A stretch of 64,000 bases of DNA from Petrosia ficiformis (lineage: Eukaryota > Porifera > Demospongiae > Haplosclerida > Petrosiidae). The translations under genes and the position numbers were made by a program. Below, one piece after another: positions 33,801 through 48,800 of the stretch (the first letter of the stretch is position 1; every line of letters begins with the position of its first letter). The stretch lies in the NCBI GenBank assembly GCA_947044365.1, contig OX345637.1:4822501-4886500 (forward strand). Reading direction: 5' to 3'. Below the pieces are notes generated by a model. That model saw only the letters and a program-made list of their open reading frames with translations, was not told the origin of the DNA and did not search any database.

Positions 33801-36800
33801 AAAATAGAGAAGGTAATACAGTGGCCTATTCCGTGTTCCAAGAAAGAGGTTCAACAGTTTCTGGGATTTGCTGGTTATTACAGGAGATTTATCAGAGATT
33901 TTTCAACCACTGCCAGACCTTTACACAAGCTGGCTGAGCGATCCTGTTCATTCAATTGGACAGAAGAGTGTGAACAGTCTTTCAATCAGCTAAGACTAAG
34001 CCTCACATCAGCTCCTGTTTTAGCATTTCCTGATTTCAGTAAGACTTTTACACTAGACACTGATGCTAGTAGTACTGGAATTGGAGCAGTCCTATCCCAA
34101 GTACATGACGATGGAAGTGAGAGAGTTATTGCTTATGCAAGCCGATTACTCAGTAAGTCTGAACGAAGTTACTGTGTCACCAGACGAGAACTCTTAGCTG
34201 TTGTCCATTTTTTACACTACTTTCATCCTTACCTTTTAGGTAAAGGATTTGTGTTAAGGACTGATCATGGGTCGCTTACATGGCTAACAAATTTTCGAGA
34301 ACCTGAAGGGCAGTTAGCACGTTGGTTGGAAAGACTACAAGAGTATGACTTCAGAGTTGTTCACAGACGGGGTAAGAAGCACACAAATGCTGATGTACTA
34401 TCTCGACTGCCTTGTCGACAATGTGGACGGGAGAATCATGACAGTACCGAAATTGAGTTAGGTGTATCAGATGAAATCGTGGCTGCAATTCAGGTGATTG
34501 GTAACCGAGATGCCAAGGAGTTACTCCAGTTTCAACTAAATGACCCTGTAGTAGGACCAATACTGAGAGCAAAGCAAATAGGTGAGAAACCCACAGATAA
34601 TGCAGTAAAACAGAATCCCAAAGGACGTAGGTTACAACAAATATGGGAACAGTTAGTACTTAAGAATGGACTGTTATTCCGGAAGTTTGAAAGTCAGGAT
34701 GGAACATCATCCTATTTACAGTGGGTGGTCCCCAGTAGTTTACAGAAAGAGATTTTGGATGAACTACATGGTGGAACACAGAGTGGGCACCTCAGAGAGG
34801 AAAAGACTCTCAGTCGTCTTAAGGAAAGATTCTACTGGCCAGGTCACTGGAATGATGTTAGAAACTGGTGTAACACATGTGCTACATGTGCCACTAGAAA
34901 ATCTGTAGGAGCAAAGAATAGAGCACCCTTACAAACTATTAGGGCAGGGTACCCAATGCAAGTGGTTGCCGTTGACATCCTTGGTCCTTTGCCAGAAAGT
35001 GATGGAGGTAACAGTTACATACTTGTAGCCGGTGACTATTTCACTAGATGGATGGAAGCTTATGCTATCCGAAACCAAGAAGCAAAAACTGTTGCAGATA
35101 AATTGGTTAATGAACTATTTTGTCGCTTTTCATCCCCCGAGCAATTACATTCTGATCAAGGGAGACAATTCGAGTCGGAGTTACTGAAGGAAGTATGTAA
35201 GCTGCTGAATATTCACAAGACAAGGACTACACCATACCATCCACAGAGTGACGGACTAGTAGAGCGATTTAATCGTACCTTACTTCACATGCTAGCTACA
35301 TCTGTTAAGGATCATCCATTTGATTGGGAAATGCAGTTGCCAAAGGTCTGTATGGCATACAATACAAGCATTCAATCATCTACTGGGTATTCTCCATTCT
35401 TCCTCATGTTTGGCCGTAAAGCAAGGATACCAATTGATCTTATGTATGGATTCCACTACCAAAGGGAAGCGGAACCAAATGAATATGTAGCTGACTTGGA
35501 AAAGACTATGTCTTCAGCTTACGGAATTATGAGAGATAACATGAATGTACAACATGAACGACAGAAAGAGTATTATAACCGCAAAGTGTATGGTCAACCA
35601 TACAACATAGGAGATCGGGTCTGGTTACATTCACCTGTGATAACTCCAGGAAAATCAAAGAAATTCCATCATCCTTGGACTGGCCCTTATATTGTCATTA
35701 AGAAGCTGTCAGATACTACCTATCGTATTCAACATCATGACAAAAAGAACAAACGACTGGTAGTCCATTTTGATAGATTAAAACTGTGCCATCCTGACAC
35801 TCGTTTTTCTGAGGGAATAAACAGATCTAACACACACATAACAGCTCAACCAGCACAAACGTCCAGCATTGGTGAGAATTTGGAGCTAGTCGATGACTAT
35901 CCTGATGAGTTACCTACCCGACGTTATCCCATACGCACCAGGCACCCACCAATTCGGTTTCAAGAGGATTTCTCATTTTGACAAGGAATCCGGGACGTAT
36001 TCTTTCAAAGGAGGGAGTGATGTAATGAGGCCAACTTATAGACCTCATCATTAGACTCTAAGTGTTAACTCATCTTACAGACCTCATAATTGTACTCATA
36101 CATGTATGTGTTAACTAGATCTCATCATCTGTACCTTATACCTTTTTGTTAGACAGTGCCTTACTTTTGTTAGTTGTTCTTTTGTTTGCTGTATTCTATT
36201 TAAGTTGTGTAATTCTTAGTCATGTGGTTGTTGAATACAGTTCTAAACTCTCTTTAACTCTGTCAATAATATTCCGTTATACGTGGTGAGACCACCACTA
36301 CATATACAATGTATACACAATATGTGACTAAATTGTGTGTGTGAGTGTTACAACCTACACACTAAGTCCTACTAGTATTTTGATTAGAAGCACAGTGTTA
36401 ATATCCAGGCTTAAATTAGTTAGAAAATAGTTCAATCACCTGGATGTGGATGAAATGAAATGGGTGGAGCTAAAATTGGCAGTCGTGGCAGAAAGCTTAG
36501 AGCCAGCTTGAAGTTGTAGCAGCCACTACTTCAATTGTACTTCATTTCAAGCTGTGATTTAATAGACATAGGCTTCAAGCAAGATGAGCTGTGTTTCACA
36601 TCACCACATCCCTGATAGGTGTACATATATAAACAGAAGGTGACATGTGAATTTAATTATATTCACGTTGTGATAATTTCTATCTTGTAACTTTCACAAA
36701 TGAATTTGCTAGTTCAACTATATATGATTACGGCTTCTGCTGTGCTTATGGGGTTCTGAAGCTACAATGTACACTGTGTGTAATAATGAGTATGATTCAG

Positions 36801-39800
36801 GTACAATGTGACACATTCCAATCATTCATTACATTAATAGATAACACAATATTTACACACATCTTTTCACTTGACCCAAATCTTGTTGTTTAATATTCCA
36901 CACCCCAGACTCATTACCTACAATGTACCTACATTGTACATTGTACATGTAAATGTACATTTGTCACCTTTCAATGTGAATGTACATGTACATACTACAT
37001 ATCAGGGCATAAACAAAGGTGGTAACATTCAAAGGTTCGTTATAATTCCTTACCTTCGAAGGTAGAATTCATTCCACAAAGGTTCGCAATTAACACGTGG
37101 TTAATTATGCTCTTGTGTATACATACATGTAAATGTACATTTGTAACCTTTCAATGTGAATGTACATGTACAAGCTCTTTGTACATGTACATACTACATA
37201 CATGTATGCTCTTTTGTATACATACATGTACATGTACATGTACATGTTACTGTATATTCATGTATTTGGTATGTGTATATACATGTACATAAATTTATTG
37301 TTTCTATACATGTTCATGTACCTAAAATTCTAAATTCTAAATTACATTATCTTGTAATCTTCACAGGTTTATGTTGACTTACATTATTCTTTTCTTACAT
37401 GGAATTGGTCACTTGTTGCCATGGAATATGTTTATCACTGCACATGAGGTATAGTACATATTAGTTATTATTAGCAATCCTTTGAGTACATTATGAAATT
37501 ACACATGAGAGTTGTGGTGGAGACAAGCATATAGAGTATGAGTAAAGCAAGTGCTGTGTACTTGTCTGGACTCATGCTGTAATTTCCATAGTGCAAACAG
37601 GAGCTTTAACTGATTTATAGTACATGTTTATAGTATGTGAAATACAGTGCTGTGGTTCCTTTGATACACCCATCATACATGTACATGTACATGCTTATAC
37701 TAACAAGATATATTGAGGAAAAAGTATCCTTATAATTGCTTCGTGATGACTATATACTGTACATGTATCAGTCATTGCTGATGGCACTAGTGTCTCTACC
37801 AGTGTTTTTGATAAGCTTATATGGCGCACCGCACCATTGGCCCAAAGAGCTTCTTATTTGGCACTGCACAATTCTCTCTTTGGGCCAGTGGCACAATTAG
37901 GTAAATTATATTGTCACTAACAGCATTACCTCTTTGTTAATTGGCTCAAGATGTATTCCTAATAGCGCACACACACTAACCATTTTTGAGCCAATTTGGC
38001 CCATGCTTCAAAATTTATCAAAAACTCTGGTCTCTACCTTTCTGTGTAGTGTAAGCCTGATTGCAGTCTAAGTACATACAATGTAGATCTTTGATGAACT
38101 ACTCTTTCAAGATTCTAAATGATGACTTCCTCATGTCTGAAACTCAACAACTTATGCATGTTCTTACATGTACTTGTTAAAGATTCTTTATTGTTTATCT
38201 GCTATGTACAACATTTATTAGCAGTTTTATTTCCTTTCTGAATCTTCCTGCTAGTCTGTAGCTCGAACGTGCTTTCTGTTACGTGCCATGCCCATTAATT
38301 GACTGAGCCCCCGGAATGACGCAACTACCTTAATTATGTATATATAGTTTGAACTCGTAGGAAAGCAATTATAGAGACGGCCCTACGTATAAAAGTATAA
38401 ACAAGTACAGGAAAGAAATACATGTATCACCAGATACCATAGTGGACATACATGTAAGAAAGTTAATGTTTAGTGACCTTTTTACTATCGGTCTCTGATT
38501 CTTTCAATTTTTACAATTGTATTTGTTATTAAATAACAATTGAAACTGTTAAAGCAATCTTTGCACATTTTAACATTAAATCACATGATCACATGATCAG
38601 CATTTTTTACTTAGTGTAAAAGTAGTGAAGTATAGTTAGTTTGGCTGTTCTGTTTCCTGAAGGTGTTTGAAGATGGTATATTCTACTTATAAGAAGCAAA
38701 GGATCCTAGTATACTACATGACATGTTTGTATTCATGAGGACTGAAGGCTAGTATGGTGGGAATTCACAAGTTTTTAAGGTTTGAGCTGTATGGTTGGAT
38801 AGAGAGGAAGGCAGGATCTGGGTCAACGTCAAAGATAACCACTTAAGTTAAGAGAATAGTGGAAGAGATGATGATGAGTCTACTGCTTACCAGTTGCACC
38901 TACTGATCATCTCTAGAGCCATTAGTATATCAGTAGAACTGTGTTAAGGTGCTATACATCTCTTGGATGAACCTTTAGAGGTAGCTGTCAACTCATTAGA
39001 GATGTTGATATAGTAAAGAGACTTGATTGGGCATTTAAGCCTGTAAGGATGATTATTTTATGAATGTGATACACACAGATGAGTGTAGGGTGTAATTCAA
39101 GACCCATCATTCATTCTGCTGCAGGAAGAAAGGGGAACCACCCAAACCCACACCTACACTTAAATATCCTTTGAAGCTCCACATATTGGATAAATACTTG
39201 TATATTCATATTTTGCATGAGAGTTCAATAACATTTGTAAAACAAGTTTATCCAAATAGTCATAGATTCATAGCTGATAATGACTTGAAACATACTTCAA
39301 AGTTTGCACAGAGATATTAAATTGAACGATATTCACTAGTGGAGAACACCTGGTGAAAGTCCAGTTTTTAATCCCATAGGGCGTGAGCTAAAGGAATTTA
39401 TGAGGAGAGAAAACAAGCCAGGATTAAGCAGTCTAAGAGCTTTGTGTATAATTTTGGAGGACGGTTGATGCGAGAAAATACATATGTATATCAAACACTT
39501 TAAGAACTTTATACCAAATTATCACCATCAATAAACTTACATGTACATGTACATGTACATGTAGTCTCCATTAATAGTTAATACATGTACAATCTCATAA
39601 ACTACATGTATTCAGCCCTAAAAATGATCACGGTTCTTGTCACCTTACCTTTTGCCATTACTACTCTACTATATGTCACCCTACTCTCTTTCACACTGCA
39701 TTTCATCTTTACATCTGGATTTTCTGGGCTAACTGTTCTCTTCCTCTCCACAATGCAAACTGCATTATCATTTTCCCAGTAAACGAGATAACATGATTAT

Positions 39801-42800
39801 AAATAAGTAGTAAAAACTCAACTTTAGCTGTAGCCTATAGAATGTAGTATTCTCTTGGTTTTCTTTCAGAGTATTCCTTATTTTCGCTCTCAGTCTGTTT
39901 TCTTCTGCATCAGTCTGCTACTTGTTTTGCAATTATAGGGTAAATTATTTTCATTAATATTAAAACTTATAAACAATAATTATTACTGCATAAAGCAAAT
40001 TATTGTTTATAAGGAGCTTGCAATGGCAAGTAGCTAAAGCTTTTCATCGCATGTACATGTACCTACAGGTGAAAGACAGATGACAAGATGGGGGAAAAAA
40101 CACCACAAACTCCGACTTTCTCTACTTGCGAACAACACCCACTTTTCAGTTTAGCATTGAGATCTCTAATCTGCTTCAAATGGAAAGATTCAGACTAGTA
40201 TTTGCTGCTGCAGCTGAAATTGTACCTGGAGCCATCTCAGCTTGGCTTGGTTTTTCTTGAATAATGGTTTCTACTATCAGGTCAGCAACACCTAAAATGT
40301 ACCTCACACAACTGACTTTTGATTAAAGACTTTCCTGACTTGCAGTTCGGATAGATTCTTATATGGTTTGCTGCTTCTACATGTTGTGCCATTGATTAAC
40401 AATAAGAAGAATTATTATTCATAATTATTATCATTATCACCACGCCCACAAAATGTAGAGTGTATATATATGTGTAGGCGGAATGGTATTAATTATGTAC
40501 TTACTAAAGTGTAACAGTCAGCATCTTATGATTACAACTGTAATTAGCAACAAATGGAACCGTAAAATGATTGTTCTGCTATTACAAAACATTAAAATGT
40601 TTATCTCTTGTATGTACTGTATGCAGATACTAATTAAGGGAGACTACCAAATGTACTTGTATACAAATCATAGTCACACACAACACTCACATAATAGAGA
40701 TGATCACTTTGTAGCACCTCCTATGCTTGTGTCACATGTGGTATGTACTGTACAATGTATGTATAGTACCTGACATTATTAAGTTTACATACTATCACTG
40801 TGCTTCCATTGACTACAGTGTACTTTGTGGGTGAAGTACACTATCACCTCATTAAAGTGTACATTTAGCTCCCATAAACTTGATGAAGTCAGGTATTGTA
40901 CATGTACAGTACATGTAGATGATAAAAGTTAATAACTTGCCTCTAAATACTTGCGCCATTTTGTGCAAGAACTAAATTAGGTATGAAAGTGGATCAATAG
41001 ATGGTCTTCATGGACACATAATCTACATGTACATACCTGTATACATGTAGTTGATTTAATTCCTATAAGCATCTGATCGAATTCTTTTATTATCCAAAGC
41101 TTCATTTAATTAGCAGTCACATACTTTAAGTCCACTTTTAATTGCATGTACATGTACATGCTAAAAAATAAATTTCGTGATCATTTTCTTTGGCATATTA
41201 GTCAAGGCTCAGAAATAAGCTAAAATTAATACATGCTAAAGTATGTTCACATTGAGTTGGCACCAAACTAAATGATAATATCATTTAGTTAGGTGCCAAC
41301 TCTACGTCAACGTAGTTTAAATATGAACATATTAAAATCGCTAAATTTAGTGGACACAATTAATAGTAGGCTCAAGGGATTGTTCTCACCTCTTGTCTGT
41401 TCAGTAATCTAGACTTATTAGTCGTTGTCTATTCTATTATTGTTTCTTATCTTTTCTAGTATTTTGAAGATCGGTTCACATGTCACTTACAACATACTTC
41501 AAATAAAACACATGTTCATTGTCATGATTTTCATGACTCATTTGAAAGTTACTTTTCAGTTGCTGCCATGTTATCAGTAGTACTTACTAGTGCACTCAAT
41601 ATCTATATACAGAGCAAGTGAGTTTCTTCTTCCATTATGAATTAAGTCATCCCCAAATTGGTTTTTGAATAGGTACATGTGTACATGTACATGTATAATT
41701 ACATGTACATGTACATTGTACATGCAGTGTTTCAGTGTAACTAACAATAATGACCGCTTTTAGTTATTGTCACAATTTATAGTTATAATTAGAGGTGGGC
41801 AGTATACCGGCATTTGCCCTGCTTGCCTGTGCTGTAATGGTACAAATGTACATGTACATCTTCAATTGTACATGTGCTATACATGTACATGTATATGTAC
41901 ATCAGTGTTTTTGATAAGCTTATATGGTGCACCATTGGCCTAAAGAGCTTCTTGTTTGGCACTGCACAGTTCTCTCTTTGGGCCAATGGCGCAGTTAGTT
42001 ATGATTACATTGTCACTAACAGCATTAACTCTTTGTTAATTGGCTCAAGATATATTCCCAATGGTGCACACACTAACCATTTTTGAGCCAATTTGGCCCA
42101 TGCTTCAAAACTTATCAAAACTCTGATGTACATGTACATGTACATGTAGGTTGCCTGTACACGCAATTTCATTATTGCTATCTATCAGTGCATTAATAGG
42201 ATAATTAAATATCCCACAAATCTACATGTACATGTACCTGCCTTTGTGTTTAAATTTGTATTTTGTATACAATGTACATGTTGAGTCTAGCTAGACCTGG
42301 GCGATAGTGACATTTTGAACTGTCACGATATTTAATAGATACTTGAACGATATTAAATACTACTAACATGATAGTGAAACTAGATTCTGAGCATTTTCCA
42401 CCTGTGGCAGAGAAACTACATGTAAGTACTCCCATACAATATGTACATTTACTGTACATCATTCTTAGAGCCCTCCAACAGAAAAACTTGGAGTCCTTTG
42501 TCAAGATTGATCTCATCAGAAATATTCATTACCATCTTTGCATTGTTTTTCACATAGTTATGGGTATGTTTAGGCGAGATGCACTTGCCTGAAACCACAG
42601 GTCCATTATCATGATAGTAGTTTTTAGCTGTTGTGATAGTAACACTGATAATAATGATAGTCACACTATCACTACTATCACCCAGCCCTAGTGTTGATAA
42701 GAAAAATTGTGTGAATAGTGTGATGCAATAATAATAATACATGTATGTGACCGTGGATGTCATTTATCAAACACTCGTACTCATATTTAGATGGTCATTA

Positions 42801-45800
42801 ATCAGCCATTTTGTATAAGTACATGTAGCCAACAGAATATAGTATCCAAGAAGAGCTATTATTGCTCTACCTAAATTCCAAATTTAGTTATGTAGTGTCT
42901 TATACAAAATGGCTGATTAACAAGCATTTAAATATATATGTATGTACATCTAAGTGTTTGATAAAATCATTATTTGACAAATGACTGATTCTCACATTCA
43001 TGGTCACATTTACTAGCAAATACCAGCAGAAAATCTGCTAGCTAACATTTTCTTTTGCTCTCGTCTGTGCTGTTTGAGTTTGCTCTCGATTGTCTTACAC
43101 CTTGCGGAGTTCCTTTTCTTTCTCTCTGCCTTGCACTGTCTGTCAGTTGTACAAATTTGCCATTCTCTCTATCTCTTGTTCTTGTCGCTTCCATCCTGTG
43201 TGCTCTATGCCTTCTCTCCATTTCTACTTGGTACGCACATACATTACTCTGAGCCTCCATGATGCTGTGCAGAGGAGTATGGCCATTGTAAAATTGATTC
43301 GTTGCTCTGACTTTCTATATATTATGCACATGCTTGACCTTTGATCCATGATGATTAAATTTAACAAAGCAATCATAGAGATGTTTTTCTTCCCTCTATA
43401 TACACTTGTTCAAGGGACAAATATACTTTCAAAATTTCTTTACATCAACTGTCTCGCAAAATTTACATACACTGTATACCATCCATCATTTTATCTCTGG
43501 TTTTGGGCTTCACTTCTTGTCTTTTAGTTCGTGCCAGAGATTTTCAGTTCGGTTTAGGTCTGGTGATTCAGCAGGGTTTTCCACCAATTGATCTCTTCCT
43601 TTTCAAGCCATGCCTTAACTAGTGTAGACGTATGCTTTGGATCATTTTCCTGCATGAATCTTGCATTTCTGATAACATTTGACAAAAAAAAATGTTTTAA
43701 TCCAATCTCCAGAATATCCACATACATGTATGCCGTAACATTCATTTTGCTTTAAAACATGACTAGTGACATTCTACCTTCCCGGTATTGGAAGTATGAA
43801 AAATATATTCATCTTGCTGAAGCCTCGTTCCCATGCTGCACTACTAATGGGAAGAACTAACAATATCTGTATAAGCTTCCATATTTCTGGATACGAAGAT
43901 TGATACCCAGTTGATAAAAACTCCTGAGAGACTTCATGATTGTAGAAGGAGAGGCTACCATGTTATTAAATTTAAACTGATTCCACTCATTCAGAACTTC
44001 TTGGAGACTGTTCACAATCGCCACCTGTAACAGCTTCATCAGGGGGAGATGATGACAAGAAAATATCCTGTTCTGAATGACTGTCAAATGTGAAAACCAA
44101 ACTGAAATGAAGTCACTACTTGCTTTTTCTTACTTGCCGTCAATTGATAACACATGTTATGCATTATGTTAGTTTGGCCTTATTGCCACTCCCATTATTA
44201 AGTTTTGAATTTAAGTATGCATCTTTACAGTTATAGTACAATTATGCACAACATACTAAGAGGGAAATATGTGTAATGGATCTTCCACCACAAGAGTGGA
44301 TCATTGTATTTCTTCACATGGTTTGATCAAGGTACAATGTACAGTGTACATGTAGTTAGTTATTCATCTCTGGGACTTGACCAAATATTGGTCAGCAACA
44401 TAGTCTACTTTGAATGTGGCATCACCAAAGCAGGTGTATCAATATGTACATGTATATATAAGGTACAGCAGGTTTTATTGGTGAAGGAAAAGTTAAGCGA
44501 ATTTTGAAAAATTTGCCAAATTAAAGTACAGTTAAATTTTAGCTACTGCAAACCCATCACTGCTGTTACTAGACTCTGCTACACAAGATAGAGTTTCTCG
44601 GACAACAGTATCTCGTATGGTCTGGTGGATGTGGTATCTTCTCACAGCACTTTCTAACCTGGACTACAGCTCCATTATCAAAAGTAGGCATGGTTTAGTA
44701 ACATGTGCTTTAAACGTGAAATTTTTATGATTCCAGCAAAATTTCTTCTTGTCAAAAATACCAGCTATATGTTATATAATAAATAATTATATATATATAT
44801 ATAATTTCAGTTGTGTATGTGTATTATTTTTACTTACCAGGATATGTCAATAAGCAATCTATCTTCCAAGTTAGTCCCATCACTATCATCTGTAAATTGC
44901 TCATCAAAAAAAACAAGTGTATATAGAGAAAAAAACATCCCTATATTTGCTTTGTGATGACTATGTATTAAGCATTGCTGATGGCACTAGTGTTTCTACC
45001 TTTCTGTGTACTCGAAAGCTGGGGCCTGAAGAAGTAAGTGTAAGCCTGATTGCAGTCTAAATCTTTGATGAACTGACTGAAGTACTCCTTCAAGGTTCTA
45101 AATGACGACTTCCTCGTGTATGAAACTCAACAACTTATTATACTTACTTGTTAAAGATTCTTGCATAATATTTATACTGTTTCTCTGCTATATGCAACAG
45201 TTATTAGCAGTTTAAAGGAAGCTTCAGAAAGGATGTAAAACTTTTACATCCTTTCTGAAGCTTCCTCAGCCTTCCTGGCCTGGCTGCTCTGTAGCTCACA
45301 AACGCGCGTTCTTTTACGCGCCACGCCCATTAATTGACCGAGCCCCCGGGAATGATGCAACTTCCTTAACTACGTATACAACGCATAGTCGCGCAAGTGA
45401 CACAAACATATATATATATATATATATATATACATTAAACCCTGTGGAAAGCAATTATAGGGATGGCCCTACAGGCCATAAAAACGATGATAATGCCACC
45501 ATCACTGCTAATAATGCAAGCAACTTCTTCTCCACCAACTTACCACCATTGCTATCTATAAATTATAACCGTAAATTTTCGTGGGTTTTGACAATATTCA
45601 ACTACACATGTATTTGTCACTAAAATATTTGCACGCAGTCAGTCTTTTTTTACAAAAAGCGTGAAATTTATATATACATTGTAGCGATGAAAATTTAGGG
45701 CTATACGATACACTGTCCTCTTGTGACCAAGACCACGTTTCCAATACTTGCAATTAAAATTGCAGCAAACAGGAAATACAAAAATCAAAGATGGTGGGAT

Positions 45801-48800
45801 AAACTAATGTTGAAAATTGGATAACCCGCTTTTTAAAGTTTAATAGCAGAATCCTTCGTGCAATAGGTACATGTACATGTATTTTTAATGCACTACAATG
45901 CATCATGCAATAATTTCTTTTGCATGTTAGTACAAATAGCAATAATGATGTTTCCAAAATGTTTGTGTACCTCTGTATGTGTAGTAGCAGGTCGTATTAC
46001 TGTGGACTTTTACATATACATGTACATGTACATGTTGTTTTACTACATATACATGTAAAAGTCCAGTTTGATGGCCCCACTTTTTTGTGGCGTAGTGTTT
46101 AATGCTTGAGCCTCCTGATCGAATGGTCAGTGGTTCAAGTTCTGCTACAGTCATGCCGTTTTCTGGAAAAGAGATTAAGTGTTTGTTTTTCAGTATGGTA
46201 ATCCTAACTAACTTCTCTATGTACATGTATATTAGTTGCTCCTATTTTGATAGTACCACCCAAAAATGCACTTACGTTGGATACTTTGGTCTTCCTTATT
46301 CTCCTCTTGATTTATGATACCCTAACCTCATACCTCATTGTATATGTACATGTATATTAGTTGCTCCTATTTTGATAGTACCACCCAAACATGCACTTAC
46401 GTTGGATACTTTGGTCTCCCTTATTCTCCTCTTGATTTATGATACCCTAACCTCATACCTCATTGTATATGTACATGTATATTAGTTGCTCCTATTTTGA
46501 TAGTACCACCCAAACATGCACTTATGTTGGATACTTTGGTCTCCCTTATTCTCCTCTTGATTTATGATACCCTAACCTCATACCTCATTGTATATGTACA
46601 TATATATTAGTTGCTCCTATTTTGATAGTACCACCCAAACATGCACTTACGTTGGATACTTTGGTCTTCCTTATTCTCCTCTTGATTTATGATACCCTAA
46701 CCTCATACCTCATTGTACATGTACACACGTACATGTATGCATGTGTTTTATTAAATTTATTCATTTTTTTATTTTATAGAATTCATTTCAAGTATCGAAT
46801 GTTTGCATCTCTTGTAATGATGCTAGGCCTCTTCATTTTTACTGCTATAATGGTCAAAGTTGACACAACAAAGTGTAAATTGAATGACTATCATCAATAT
46901 CATGTGATTTAATTACATTTTCATACCTTAGGGGTTAATGAATTTTTTGCTGTAACTCTTATAACTATAATAATAATGAACTGTGAGTTTAAATAGTACA
47001 CACAATGTACATGTACATGTGTACAACAAATACACATCACGAAGGCATGTATACATGTACATGTACTTGTACATGATTTACAAGCACACACATGTACATT
47101 AACATGTGTACAACACATACACATCACAAAGGCATGTATACATGTACATGTACATGTACATGATTTACAAGCACACACATGTACATTAACATGTGTACAA
47201 CACATACACATCACAAAGGCATGTATACATGTACATGTACATGTACATGATTTACAAGCACACACATGTACATTAACATGTGTACAACACATACACATCA
47301 CAAAGGCATGTATACATGTACATGTACATGATTTACAAGCACACACATGTACATTAACATGTGTACAACAAATACACATCACAAAGGGGCATGTATACAT
47401 GTACATGTATAGTGTACACACTACATGTACATGTACATGTGTTATATGTGTATCTCCTTTTCAAGTATTCAGTGGTCTGTTTCAAAGCAGTACATTTGGT
47501 TTTGCTGGTGTACTACCTCAGAAGTATATTGCAGCTGTTATGAGTGGACAGGTGAGATGATAACTTCAATCCATACACATGTAAATGTATACTCATGTAC
47601 ATGAATTAACCTTACATGTATAACATTAAACTGTACATTATAGTACTTATAAAGTCACCTTGAGGTCATCTTAATTGTGATGAGCAATTGAGCATAACGT
47701 TAGTTTGTATTTTCTTATTGCAGGCATGTGCTGGATTGTTCTCTTCCATTTCTCGTATTATCAGTATAGCAGTTGTGAAAAACCAAGATATCAAATTAAG
47801 TTCTCGGATATACTTCCTCTCAGCTGCAGTAGTCATATTAATTTGTCTAATATCTTTCTTTGTGCTGCTCAAACTGGTGTGTTGTAATTCATTACATGTG
47901 ATCTTATTTGTGAAAATTTGTCTCCCTTTATTTCAACAAGCACCTCCCCCCTCTTGGTAACTTTTCTCAATGCAGCACTGTATGTCCAATTGAAAAGTAC
48001 TTCGAAACCTAATTTTTTTTGGCAAAATTAATGATTCATATTCTGTGCAGAAATGATTAATATGATTATTATTGTACATGTATTTGTAAGTACTTGTACT
48101 TACAAATACATGTACAACTTGTCACCCCTTCTCTATCCCTCTCCTCTCCCCTCTGTCCCTCTTTTGTTCCCTCTTCTCTATCCCTCTCCTCTCCTCTGTC
48201 CCTCTCCTGTTCCCCTTTCTCTATCCCTTTTTATTTTTGTTTCACAATGTGATATATTCTTATACAGAATTATGTCAGATATCATTTAACACAAACCAGT
48301 GTTAGAGCTGTAAAGGCAGTACAAGAAGACAGTAAGTTGTATTTATTACATTTATATACAGTAACTGACATTATTAAGTTTACATTTTATCACTACTTCC
48401 ATTGACTACAGTGTACATGTACTTTGTGAGTGAAGTACATTGTACTTTGAATGTATACTACATGGTATCACACCTTAGTACTATGCTATCACATACAAAT
48501 GTAAAGGGAATTCACACATTACTATGATTACAGTACAAAGTAGTACTATAGTACTACTCGGAAGTACAGTTGACTATCACCTTATTCATTACATAATACT
48601 AATAAGTTACATGTATGTTGAGAAAAAGTATCCCTATAATTGCTTTGTGATGAATGTATTAATCATTGCTAATGGCACTAGTGTCTCTGCCTTTCTGTAT
48701 ACTCGAAAACTAGGGCCTGAAGATGTACATGTAAGTGTAACTGTAGTCTAAGTGCACAGAAACTGATGTACTCTTTCAAGGTTCTAAATGATGACTTCCT

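Larger units (their letters stand above)
24879..36302 (+). mobile_element. Ty3/gypsy LTR retrotransposon, interrupted by a BEL/Pao element
   Basis: LTRs are 24879-25154 and 36021-36302, both TG...CA, flanked by TATA (24875-24878 and 36303-36306), a likely 4-bp target duplication. Without the BEL insertion and its 5-bp duplication it is about 5.2 kb. Order: LTR, primer site, gag (damaged), -1 frame pol with protease, RT, RNase H, integrase, then polypurine tract and LTR. It lies in intron 1 of ENT B, same orientation. The LTRs show no substitutions and one 6-bp indel, so the insertion is young. Confidence 0.93.

Noticed and set aside
46921..47421. 166-codon Cys/His-rich minus-strand protein
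   Set aside because: Product of the 81/87-bp minisatellite.
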